Positions 24,958 through 35,180 of a stretch of DNA of 64,000 nt are shown one piece after another. The notes beneath the pieces are model-generated. The model did no database searches, was not told the origin of the DNA, and saw only the letters and a list, made by a program, of their open reading frames with translations. The stretch is from Diphasiastrum complanatum (lineage: Eukaryota; Streptophyta; Lycopodiopsida; Lycopodiales; Lycopodiaceae): the NCBI GenBank assembly GCA_029204225.1, contig CM055092.1, forward strand, positions 10,567,806 to 10,631,805, read 5' to 3'. The position numbers and the translations under genes are program-made. Numbering within the stretch: position 1 is the first letter of the stretch; each line of letters begins with the position of its first letter.

Positions 24958-25662
24958 ACAGAGTCACACCTCCAGGACCGCAAACCGCAAAGGGACGCAA
25001 AAACAAAAAACTACGAAAGAGACGAAAAGAACGAAAGCAAATGGGAGATTACGAAACAAACGAAGAGGAATATTTCACGCTGCCAGCTGGCAGCTCAACG
25101 GGCTTGGAGTCATAGACTTCACGCCTAGCTAAAACGAATGGCAACGACGGAGACTAACTAACTAGTTGATTGGCATTAACTAGTCTTGTGATTCTACGTT
25201 TGGCTATCTTGTAAACTCCACACTGTGGAGGTATAAACGATCCTCTCTGGATCATAAACTAATGTGAAAAATAATCTGAATAGAGAGATCTGTAAGAGAC
25301 AGAGAGAGAGAGAGGTAGCGAGTAGAGCAGAAAGAAAAATACTAGAAAGTATAGTTGTGCATGAAAGTCTGCCAACGAGCAAAACACAACGAAAGAGCAA
25401 AGTGTCATTCCGCCAACGAGCGAGACACCGACGATCTCGCTCTAAAAACTAAACTGATAATACAGTCGCTCTATTTTCGTGCATCTCCCTATCTTGTGCT
25501 GTCATTTGTTTTGATTGCTAGAATAGAATGTGTTCTGTGATGTATAGTCGCGTGTCTAGGATCCTGTAAACAACTTCCGCACAAAGAGAAAATTCAAAGA
25601 CACAAAATCGTTCGCGAATAAGAAGAAGAAGACGAAAATGAAACAATCTCGCTTCCAGGACA
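24958..25662 (+). repeat. copia 5' LTR (5'-truncated, about 705 bp)
   Basis: Matches 29825-30480 over its length (GCTGGCAGCTCAACGGGCTTGGAGT, CATGAAAGTCTGCCAA, GTCGCGTGTCTAGG and other blocks) but lacks roughly the first 125 bases of the 3' copy. TATAAA lies at 25232-25237. It ends CAGGACA directly before the primer-binding site. Confidence 0.85.
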
Positions 25663-25674
25663 TGGTATCAGAGC
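25663..25674 (+). other. primer-binding site, TGGTATCAGAGC
   Basis: Perfect match to the standard plant initiator tRNA-Met complementary PBS, with no gap after the LTR end. It confirms the LTR boundary and + orientation of the copia element. Confidence 0.9.
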
Positions 25675-25728
25675 CCATAGGTTATCACTACTGATATCCC
25701 AGCAGTGATTCTTCTAGACAACACACTG

Positions 25729-26350
25729 ATGGCTACAACAATCCAGACAAGAGTAGCAATCAGTCTTGATGGCGCAAATTACCGGACTGCAATGTCTACA
25801 TAAAAAGAGTAGGAAAGGATTTTGTGATATTGACTATATTCATGGATGATTCCCTAATGATGGAAAATTTCTTGATGCTAATCAAAGACACGAAGAGTCA
25901 GATTTTTTAAATTTATGAAATCACAAATCTTGGAGAAGCATCAAAATGCCTCGGACTGGAGATCAGAAGAGATCCAACTAAGGGCGAAATGCACTTGAGT
26001 CAGTCAGAATATGCCAAAAAGGTGCTGAAGCAGTATCACATGATGGACTGCAAAGAAAAAGCCACACCAATGATAGCTTGAGCCAAGCTAACGAAGCATA
26101 ATTGTCCAAAAACGAAAGAGGAAGAACAGAAGATGGCAAGTATACCCTACCAAAACTTAATCAGTAGTCTGATGTACCTTACAATTTGTACCAGACCCAA
26201 TTTGAAGATTCAAAATCAAAACGCTTCTGAAGGACGAAGGCATCTGGTCGGTGACCGAGCTCTCAGAGGTGCAGCCTCCAAAGGGAGACCCGAGGAGAGC
26301 TGAATGGATCAGAAAGGATGAGCGCGCAATGGCGAAGGAAATCTCTACCA
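25729..26350 (+). pseudogene. copia gag start interrupted by a displaced RT segment
   Basis: An ATG at 25729 begins gag (MATTIQTRVAISLDGANY). At about 25783 the sequence switches to the C-terminal part of RT (PDCNVYIK..GKDFVILTIFMDDS, ..GLEIRRDPTKGEMHLSQS) until about 26207 (LTICTRPN), then returns to gag (ASEGRRHLVGDRALRGAASKG) until about 26350. The RT segment closely matches 28076-28335 plus 28748-28873, without the MITE that splits that copy. Stops are present throughout. Confidence 0.75.
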
Positions 26351-26404
26351 AGCCAAAATAGTCAGCAACTCTGATAGCATATTGAATGCATCATAAAATG
26401 AAGA

Positions 26405-27350
26405 TCAGCTCTGGCATAGGAGGTTGTATCATCTGAACATGCGGAGCCTGCATGACATGTACAAGAAAGACATGGTCACAGGTCTCAAAATTTCAAGGCC
26501 CCAAACTGAGTTCTGCGAAGCTTGTCAGAAAGGCAAGCAACATCGGAATTCATTCACGCATGAGGGAAGAAGAGCCAGGGAAGTTCTTGAGCTCGTCCAC
26601 TATGATGTCTGTGAACCGATGAAGATGGATTCACTCTCAGGTTCGAGATACTTTCTAACGTTCATAGATGATTACAGCCGGATGACCACGATCTACTACT
26701 TAAAGAAGAAATCCGATGTATTTGATTCCTTCAAGAAGTTCGTGGCATTTGCAGAGCGACACACCTCAAAAAAGATACAGATCCTTAGATCTAACAACAG
26801 AGGTGAATACAAAAGCACATAATTCTCAAGATTCTACGAAGAACAGAAGATAGAACACCAGTTCACTCCTGCATACACACCAGAATACAACGGTGTGGCA
26901 GAAAGAAGGAACAGGATGCTAGTCGAAGGAGGTAGATGCATGATGGCACAGGCTCAATTGCCTGGTCAATTCTGGGCTGAGGCAATAGCTGCAGCTGTAC
27001 ACCTGCAGAACAGATCTACAACGACAGCGCTGGAAAACAAAACACCATACGAAATGTGGACAGGCAGAAAGCATGATCTATCATACGTACGTGTGTTTGG
27101 ATGTGCAACAAACAAACACATTCCCAAAAGAAAAAGAAATAAGCTCGATGACAAATCTGAACAAACAATCATGGTCGGCTACTCAAACGGAACACATGTG
27201 TACAGGCTCTACAACCCAACCACGAAGAAGGTTGTTTCGAGCAGAGATGTGAAGTTCGATGAGTCCACATTCCCTGGACTAAAAGATGAAAGAGGCCATG
27301 GGATCTTCACACTGCTGCCTATTCAAGAGGGAGATCAAGGACAGACATAA
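26405..27350 (+). pseudogene. Ty1/copia integrase, catalytically dead
   Basis: HHCC zinc domain (LWHRRLYHLN ... FCEACQKGK), then the core: first catalytic Asp in HYDVCEPM (near 26600), second position reads LRSNNRGEY near 26790, so the usual D-N is N-N, and the third residue lies in VAERRNRM (26897-26920). An in-frame TAA at 26820-26822 breaks the frame. The C-terminal part (WAEAIAAAVHLQNRS, VFGCATNKHIPK, VGYSNGTHVYRLYNP) is open to a TAA at 27348-27350. Protease and most of gag are missing upstream. Confidence 0.88.
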
Positions 27351-29690
27351 AATCAGAATGCAAAGCCGCAAACTCTAGAGCAGCAGGAAGCAGATGATCA
27401 ACCCCATGAACAAGAAACATTCGAACAACGACGAAACGAACCTCGAAGGTCAACAAGACAAAGAAGACCTCCAGACCGCTACTCTGACAATGTTCAATGG
27501 AGTGAAGAGATGCAGTTTGAATACTGCAGCTTCACAGAAGAGCCAGCAACATATCAAGAAGCTATCCAGAGTCCAGAGGGAGAATTCTGGAAGCAGGCAA
27601 TGTTAGAAGAGATGGAGTCGATGAGACGAAACGAGGCATGGACATTAGAGCCACTGCCAGAAAACAGAAAGATAGTCAACTGCAAGTGGGTGTATAAGAA
27701 AAAGATGAAATCAGATGGCACCATTGGCCTCTACAAAGCCATGCTTGTCGTAAAGGGCTACACGCAGAGATATGGTGTCGATTATTTCGACACATATTCG
27801 TCCATGGTCAAGATGACAAGCATAAGTCTGCTCCTTGCATATGCCACACAGTACAATCTGAAAATTCACCAAATTGACGTGAAAACAATTTTTCTCCATG
27901 GAGATCTAGAGGAAATCTTCATGAAACAACCTGAAGGCTATGAAGACCCCGACAACAGACAATATGTTTGTCGATTGCAGAGATGCATCTACGGTCTAAA
28001 ACATGCATCACGAGCCTGGTATAAAAAGCTTGATGGTCTTTTGAAGTCTCTAGACTTCAATCCTACTCAACCAGACTGCAATGTCTACATAAAAAATATA
28101 GGAAAGGATTTTGTGATATTGACCATTTTCGTGGATGATTCGATGATGATAGGAAATTTCTTGATGCTGATCAAAGACACGAAAAGTCAGATTTCTGAAA
28201 GCTACGAAATCACAGATCTTGGAGAAGCAACAAAATGCCTAGGGCTGGAGATCAGAAGAGATCGAACAAAGGGCGAAATGCACTTGAGTCAGTCAAAATA
28301 TGTCAGAAAGGTGCTAAAGTAGCACCACATGATGGACTGCAAAGAAAAGGCCACACAAATGCATTAGAGGAAGTTTAAACACAAAAAGGCCTTTTGTCAA
28401 GATTCTTTTTTCATTTTTTATTCACATTTTTAACTTCTTTTGTACATGTGGCCCAATAGTTTCTTGACATAGTGGCTTTAACGTAACGTTACTTCTTTGA
28501 GTCACATTTTGAGTCTACACTAAAAATGGCATAACTTTTGATTACATATCAGAATGCGATGAAAATTGGTGCGTCGAAAAGCGCTTGATAAGCGCTTTCC
28601 AGTGATATATTAGATGTTATACTTTTGAGCTACTACTAAAAAGTTATAGCGATTCAAAGATATTGGTTGAAAATAGTGACAAAATGCAAAAGAGATCTTG
28701 GCACGAATTCACATGCGACCCTTTTTTAGCTCAAACTTCCTCTAATGATAGCTGGAGCCAAGCTCACGAAGCAGGATTGCTCAGAAACGGAAGAAGAAAA
28801 ACAGAGGATGGCAGGAATACCCTACCAGAACTTAATCGGTAGTCTGATGTACTTGACAATTTGTACCAGACCCGATCTGGCTTTCTCTATTTACGCCTTG
28901 AGCCAATATCACATGATAGACTGCAAAGAAAAAGCCACACCAATGATAGCTGGAGCCAAGCTGATGAAGCAAGATTGTCCAAAAATGGAAGAGGAAGAAC
29001 AGAAGATGGCAGGTATACCCTACCAAAACTTAATCGGTAGTCTGATGTACCTTACAATTTGTACCAAACCCAATCTATATTTCTTTGTTTACACCTTGAG
29101 ACAATTCTCTTCCAATCTTGGCATGGCACATTGGCAAATGGCAAAATGAATCCTACAGTATCTGAAGGGTACCCAGAATATGGGATTAACTTATAGAGCT
29201 GAAAATGAACTGCACCATTACAGTGATGCAAGTTGGGCTAGTTGCAAAGATAACAACAAGTCCATAACTGGAGGATGTACAATAGCATGCGGAGCTACAA
29301 TCAGCTGGATATGCAAAAAAACAAACCTTGGTGGCTCAATCCTCTTGCGAAGCTGAATATGTCGTAGCTTCAAAGGTGGCGAACGAGGTAGTGTGGCTGC
29401 AGATGATGTTGGAAGCAATCGGGATACCACAAGAAGGGCCATGTATGATGATGATGGATTCTCATAGTGCCATTTATCTGTCCCAGGATTATGTCTTCCA
29501 TTCAAAGACAAAACACACACCTCTGAAGTACCATCACATTCAAGATTTAATCTCGAAAGGAGAGCTTCAGGTCCAGTTTATAAAATCAAAAGACATGATT
29601 GCAGATCTGCTCACAAAGCCGTTGGACAAGCCACTCTTTACCAAGCAAAGAAAAACAATTGGATTAAACGTGCAAAGCTGCAAGGTTCAA
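27351..29690 (+). pseudogene. Ty1/copia reverse transcriptase - RNase H, interrupted
   Basis: The 270-codon frame 27510-28322 covers RT: EAWTLEPLPENRKIVNCKWVYK, QIDVKTIFLHGDLEE (catalytic Asp present), IYGLKHASRAWY and FVDDSMM (28129-28140). A TAG at 28321-28323 and a 386-bp MITE (28362-28747) follow. The RT-RNase H connection is then present twice in tandem (28748-28908 and 28909-29085), and RNase H follows (SDASWASCKDNNKS, CEAEYVVASKVANEVVWLQ, KTKHTPLKYHHIQDLI, DLLTKPLDKPLF). A frameshift sits in an A run near 29320. Confidence 0.88.
28362..28747 (+). mobile_element. MITE, copy 1 of the CATTAGAGG family (386 bp)
   Basis: Terminal inverted repeats CATTAGAGGAAGTTT / AAACTTCCTCTAATG bound a non-coding 386-bp insertion inside the copia RT. 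Two uninterrupted versions of the target (CCAATGATAGCT near 26070 and 28958) show the empty site. Flanking ATG on both sides allows a 3-bp target duplication (PIF/Harbinger- or CACTA-like) if the last ATG is counted outside the element. Confidence 0.82.
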
Positions 29691-29697
29691 GAGGGAG

Positions 29698-30480
29698 TCA
29701 GAAATGGTGAACTTTGCCGCGACACGCAAGTCAACGAGCCTTGACTCGAAGGTCGAACGATTTGCGAAAGTCAGCGTGCTTCCGGGACAAACGAAGTACG
29801 AACGATTCACGAATCGCAAACATACCTCTAGGACCGCAAGAACTGCAAAGGGACGCAAAATCAAAAGACACAAAAGGAACGAAAAAAACGAAAGGAAACA
29901 AAAGAAACGAGGGAGAATCTTTTGCACTGCTAGCTGACAACCAGCTGGCAGCTCAACGGGCTTGGAGTCGTAGGCTTCACACCCAGCTGAAACGAGTAGC
30001 AACGACGGAGAGTAACTGAATAGTTGATTAGCATTAACTAGTCTGTAATTCTCTTTTTTAGCTATCTTGTAAACTCCACATAGTGGAGATATATAAACTA
30101 TTCTCCTGGATCATAATGTATGATCATGATTCTGTAACACAGAGAGACACAAAGAGTAGAGCAAAAAAGAAAAAGACTAGAAACGAAAGAGCTGTGCATG
30201 AAAGTCTGCCAATGAGCAGAACACAACGAAAGAGCAGAGTGTCATTCCGCCAACGAGCGAGACACTGACGATGTCGCTCTAAAAATCAAACTCATAATTG
30301 ATTGCTCTATTCTTCGTGCATCTCCCCATCTTGTGTCGTCTGTCTTGATTTCTAGAATGGAATCTGTTCTGTGATGTGTAGTCGCGTGTCTAGGTCCCTG
30401 TGAAGCTTCCGCGCAAAAAGAAAATTCAAAGACACAAAATTGTTTGCGACAACGAAAACGAAAAAGACAGTTTCGTGACA
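29698..30480 (+). repeat. copia 3' LTR, 783 bp
   Basis: Begins TCAGAAATGG (probably a mutated TG) right after the purine tract AAGAGGGAG-like end of the coding region, and ends TTTCGTGACA at 30480. TATATAAA lies at 30090-30097. Paired with 24958-25662; the two differ by many substitutions and indels, so the element is not recent. Confidence 0.82.
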
Positions 30481-30514
30481 TGAACTGCATCTTGGACACT
30501 TCTTGGCTCTTCAT

Positions 30515-31260
30515 GAGAGATAAAAAAATGCATAATTGGTGTATTTAGCATCCACTTGCTTGCCTTTGTCAATGTATGAGAGCCTCTTGGGCTCGGATCT
30601 CTCTCACATGGATTTTCTTGGTGTGTATGCATGAGGATGCTCTTGGATAGAGTCTTTGGGAAACCAATAGCTTTGGCTTCTTTGACCATAGAGTGTATAG
30701 ATTTGAAGTTGGGATGGCCTCCAAACTTGGTAGCTTTTCTTTGATAGCATATGATTGGACAAGGTGATCAAAATCATCCTTCAAGCCATTGAGGATGACT
30801 TGTACTAGCTCACTTTGATTGATGTGGTTTCCAATGCATGCAAGCTCTCTATGGATGTCTTTCAATCTCAAAAAATAATTGGGGATGCACTCTCATCACT
30901 TCTTTGGCAACTTTGGAAAATTTGGTTCCTTAGAGTGAGGAGTCTAGAGGTATTCTTGGCCTTGTAAATGGCTTTGAGTGTGTCCCAAGCCTCCTTGGCC
31001 GAGGTGCAAGCACCAATTTCTCTCAACACTTCACTTGAAACATTCATCTTGATATAATGAAGAGCCATTCTAGCTCTTTTCTTATACCTTTAGACTTCTT
31101 GAAGCAATTGAGGCCCCTCCTCAAGTCCAAGGACAATTTACATTGCATTTTGGAGGATTAACATAGACTCCATCTTTACCTTCCAAATAGAGTAATTGGA
31201 GATACTTAATCTCTCACTAGATTCCAAGAGAAAAGATCTCATGGAAGACATAAAAAGTTG
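30515..31260 (-). pseudogene. Ty1/copia gag (UBN2-type), minus strand, truncated
   Basis: Minus strand from about 31250: SNYSIWKVKMESMLILQNAM with stops, then ARMALHYIKMNVSSEVLREIG, CTSAKEAWDTLKAIYKAKNTSRLL (31068-30868), and after a frameshift LKDIHRELACIGNHINQSEL, VILNGLKDDFDHLVQSYAIKEKL. This is the full capsid-type region of a copia gag. The zinc knuckle and everything downstream are missing beyond about 30515, where the 3' LTR of the + copia element begins. Confidence 0.85.
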
Positions 31261-31951
31261 GGAAATTGTCTTGTAATAAATCAACTACCAACTCCAATAT
31301 GAGATCTTGCAAGTAGGTGTGAGATCTATCTCACTAGCTCTACCAATTTCTCTCAAACTAGATCAAACTTTCAACCAAAAGTGAAGCAAGGACAGTTTTT
31401 GGGTCAACCTCACTCAAGCACATGGAAAGCACTCAAATCATCCACAAAAGACTCAAATAAAAGTGAATTGTATGAAATTGTGGCTATGACCTCAAAAAAT
31501 TGTCTAGATCTCAAATAGACAAGATTGGCAAGCTTTTTCTTGAGTTTTTGGATCAAATAGGCTAGATATGGGTCAATCTTGGTGTGTCCAACCAGATTGG
31601 GTGCCCTACCGACCTTGATTCAAATGGCTATGACTTTTGATAGACACATCCAATTGAGTTGAAACAAATTGCAACACAATCTAGACTCTAGCTTTCTAGC
31701 AAACTATCAAGCATCAAGATTGGATCTCTCTCTAGAAGAAACACCACTTGATCAAAGTGGGCTAATATTCACATGTGTCTGAGCACTGAATTTCGTACGG
31801 TACCAGACTGAATCCAATCAATGAGTTTTGGACCCCTCTTGATCCAAAAATCACAAAGATGGCAAGGGAGATGCAACTACACACTCTGGGTCTTGATTTC
31901 AAGCAAAATTTCTCATCACTCTTGATGTATGCATGGATATCTTAGGTAGGC
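31261..31951 (-). other. untranslated leader of the minus copia element
   Basis: Non-coding stretch between gag and the primer-binding site of the minus copia element. No ORF or repeat is recognised within it. Confidence 0.45.
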
Positions 31952-31963
31952 TCTGATACCATG
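31952..31963 (-). other. primer-binding site, TGGTATCAGAGC
   Basis: Perfect tRNA-Met type PBS on the minus strand, directly adjoining the LTR end AAATTTCACA. Confidence 0.88.
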
Positions 31964-32514
31964 TGAAATTTCACATGTGTGGGACACCCAAAAAGCGTGA
32001 TTGATCTCCTAATATGTGGGATTCCATAATTCGAGGCACCACTTTGATGGACCAGATGGTGGAGATGGAGCAGGATTTCAATACAAAGATCAAGTAGAGA
32101 TTGAATTCCAAGATCTATCTCACAAATCTATGCAAGAGCACAATGAAACATGCATAAATAATTTACTACAGTCCATTTCACATGTGTGGGAAACTTGTGA
32201 TGAAAAAACTAAGTATTAAAAAGGCCTTGCTCTCGGGTAGAGAGAGAAACCAACTACAAGCTCTTGTGTAGAGAGAGAAACCAAGAAAAGTTCTAAGTGT
32301 AGAATCTCACATAATCTCAAAAAACCAAGTATGGAAATGATCTACCACACATACTAGTAGTAACTCGAGGTGGGGATGAGTGACTTGTGATTAGACCCCA
32401 TATTTACCTCCTCCAAATTTGATTGGCTTGGTGACATATGAGCCCTCAAACTTGTGGATTTCTCTCTTTTTATTGGTCACAAGATCTCATACCAATACAT
32501 AGGGAAGTGTCACA
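31964..32514 (-). repeat. 5' LTR of the minus copia element, about 551 bp
   Basis: The inner end is fixed by the PBS: LTR ends ...GAAATTTCACA. The outer end is inferred from TGTGACAC at 32514, which gives TGTGA/TCACA inverted ends. No second LTR is available to confirm it. Confidence 0.5.
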
Positions 32515-34530
32515 CTTCCAATCTCATCATCTTGCACTCGTCTGCAGGGCCGTACAACCAAATCAATGGAGACAAAAAACTTTGCTTGGGGCCTTTTTTC
32601 TTCTAGTTTTTCAAATATTGAATAAGCTTCATGGTACTCAACATAGATAACTTTTATAAACTTTCACATTCAGAGACCTCCCGTGGCAAGGAGGCAGAAG
32701 AAGAGGCTTAATTTATTTGACCCCAAAATTTGATCTCAGCATTGTTGGATATCAGAAGCTTCCTTCAGAACCTGATTCTATCGATCGATAGAATAATTGT
32801 CTTATTATTTTGATAAATAACACTAGATTTTATTCTTAAGTCACTGATAGTTATTACTTAGACTAAGCTCCACATGGATTCTCAAAGTAAGACATTTTGC
32901 TATGAATTTTGTTTTGGGGCTATCTAAAATCTAGGATAAAAATGAAATATTTTGGGCTATCCTAGATAGATTCAATAAGCAAGCTAATTTTATTTCATAG
33001 ATTAAGAGCAGTTCTATGTCTAGCTCACATTGATGTTCAACCAATTCGATGTTCAACCAATTCTCTCGTGTTTGTCCTGTTTATACATGGATTGAGAGAG
33101 ATGGTTTAGTTTAATCATTGATTACAAGAACGGCTAGTTAAGCACATTCTAACGACACTCAGTTTGTCGCCATTGTTCGTGGATGTGGTACTCCTCCTAG
33201 TACTTGGCTTGATCTCCTTGTACTTAAAGCGTGAAGATCCGCCATCTTTCGCTCTTTGGGTGTTTCGTGCTTCATGGCTTTGTGTCTTCCTTCGGCCTTC
33301 GGCTTTCCCTTCGAGGTCCTTCGGTCTTTGAACTTCGAATCTTCGCCTTCAAGTCTTCGTTCGTTTGACCTTCGTGTCTTCGGATCTTGGCCTTTGTTGA
33401 AACCGTTTTGTAGGCGGTTATTGTCTGGGGCGGTTTATGCTTGCGAGCAGTTCCTTTGTATTTCTGCAGATACAAAGACTTGTTGGTCCTTTTTGTGCAT
33501 TTTTGCAGACACGAACTTGAATGCTATCAAAGCTTTGTGGCTAGAAACATGAAGTTTCTTCAATATTTAACAAAAACAAGAAAAAATGTAGACTGAAACT
33601 CTACAAATCTATACTTTCTATTGTGTAGTTGACAATCATCTACATACTTGAAATCAACATGCAACTTTGTGAACATTTTGTCAAGCTTAGCTTTATAACT
33701 ATGCCTTTCGAAGTTTCCCAAGTCCTGATAATGAATCATGTCCTTATGCTGAGATTTGAACAAGGGGGGACTGAGCAGAGACTTAAATTTGAGATAAATC
33801 TCAAAAAATGCTTCCACACCAAACCCTCTGCAATAGATGGAAGAACAAAAAGAAAAGGAGAAAAAAATAACTTGGAATAGTCTATATTGTCACTAATACC
33901 AAATTCAAGAATAAAAGATAGCAGATTGGAATCTAAAGTAGACATTTCAACAAAAAAAAATCCTGAAACACTGATAAAGTCAAGGACTGGATATCGGTCC
34001 CAGTTGCAAAATTGAAGGTAAAATCAAACTGCAACAAACTATGCGCTCGGGATAGATATCAAAGAACCGAGTATTGATTTTGAGCGTGGGTACAAAGGCT
34101 AAAGAAAATTGAAATGAGAATGCGTGCTTGAGAGTGATATCCTAGAAAGCAATATCGGTTTCAGGCGCGGAGGTACAAACAAAGGGTAAACAATGTACTT
34201 GAAATCGATATCAAGTGTATAAATAAAATTTCTTTCTTGAAAATCTATGCCGAAAATGAGGAATTTATAAAAAAATTGCACACATGTGGAAACCAATTGA
34301 TAGGACATGTGTCGTTGCATGATTGGTGGAGAATATTCCTTCGTAGAGATAATGATTGATGCGATAGTTGTCACATGCAAAATGACATGTGGCATTCTCT
34401 GATTGGTGCATGTGTCACACCCCACGTGTCCCTCATCAATGAATCATAATGATCTGTATGGATGGACATGTGAACCACTGAAATAATGCCATGTGTTCTG
34501 AGTCATTTTTTACACGTGCGAATTTTTTTT
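32515..34530. other. spacer with a CTTCG-rich patch, no gene recognised
   Basis: At 33030-33065 the phrase GATGTTCAACCAATTC is repeated in tandem. 33240-33420 is strikingly rich in CTTCG/TTCGG. 34020-34240 has several GATATCGGT/GATATC words. A 98-codon + frame at 33256-33552 covers the CTTCG patch but has no recognisable domain. Confidence 0.35.
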
Positions 34531-34531
34531 T

Positions 34532-34539
34532 TATAAATA
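34532..34539 (+). promoter_or_regulatory. TATA box candidate of the H3-like pseudogene
   Basis: TATAAATA in a T-rich context, 184 bases upstream of the first ATG of the histone-like reading frame, followed by a pyrimidine-rich leader. Confidence 0.4.
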
Positions 34540-34722
34540 TCCACGAATTTTTCATTTTTTGTCGCGAATTTTTAGTTTTGTTTCTCGCAATATCAAACTC
34601 AAGCACGTCAAACAACCTTCTCGTATCCGCCATCGTCGCCCCGTACTCGAGACCAATACCGCAATATCTCTGATATCGCTTTTGAGCGCAAATTTTTCTG
34701 TGTCCTTTTATTTATAATTATG

Positions 34723-35180
34723 ATGGCTAGGACCAAATGCAAGTCTGGCTGAGGGAGATCAAAAAACTCCAGAGATCAATTGAATTGTTGATTCCTAGAG
34801 CTCCTTTCTGCTGATCTGTTAGGAATGTCACCCTATCACTTGGACTTGATATTCATTTTGTTGTGACAGCCATGCAGCTCTTACAAGGTGCTGTAGAAGA
34901 TTTCTTGTCCCAGTTTTTTGAGGATTCTTGTCTTCTGGTCGTGCATGGTAAGCGTGTTACTATCATGTCTAAATATTTCATTATTCTCAAAAGACTTCAG
35001 GACCGATATTCAGGTTTTCATGTGGATAACGCCAGCACCTCCAAAGACCTGCCTTTGGATAGATCAGACCTGCCAACTACCTCAATGAGGAAAAGGAAAC
35101 AAGCTATCCCTAAAAAAATTGGATCTTGTAAGCCAGCTGCTTCCTTTCCTCCTAAGGTAATCCCTGCAAAGCGACCCTAG
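34723..35180 (+). pseudogene. histone H3-like gene, broken, with a novel basic tail
   Basis: The ATG at 34723 reads MARTKCKSG then TGA; histone H3 begins MARTKQTARKS. One base out of frame, from 34749, the H3 fold follows without gaps: LREIKKLQRSIELLIPRAPF (alphaN/alpha1), an in-frame TGA at 34812-34814, then TAMQLLQGAVEDFLSQFFED (alpha2) and VHGKRVTIMSK (loop 2), ending LQDRYSGFH (alpha3). Tail residues of about 10-47 of normal H3 are missing. Loop 1 has canonical H3 length, while LLIP-APF resembles CENH3. After the fold there is a basic extension of about 45 residues (TTSMRKRKQAIPKKIG, PPKVIPAKRP) not found in H3, ending TAG at 35178-35180. Either a decayed divergent H3/CENH3 copy or a captured domain. 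Fold assignment is firm; origin is inference. Confidence 0.72.
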
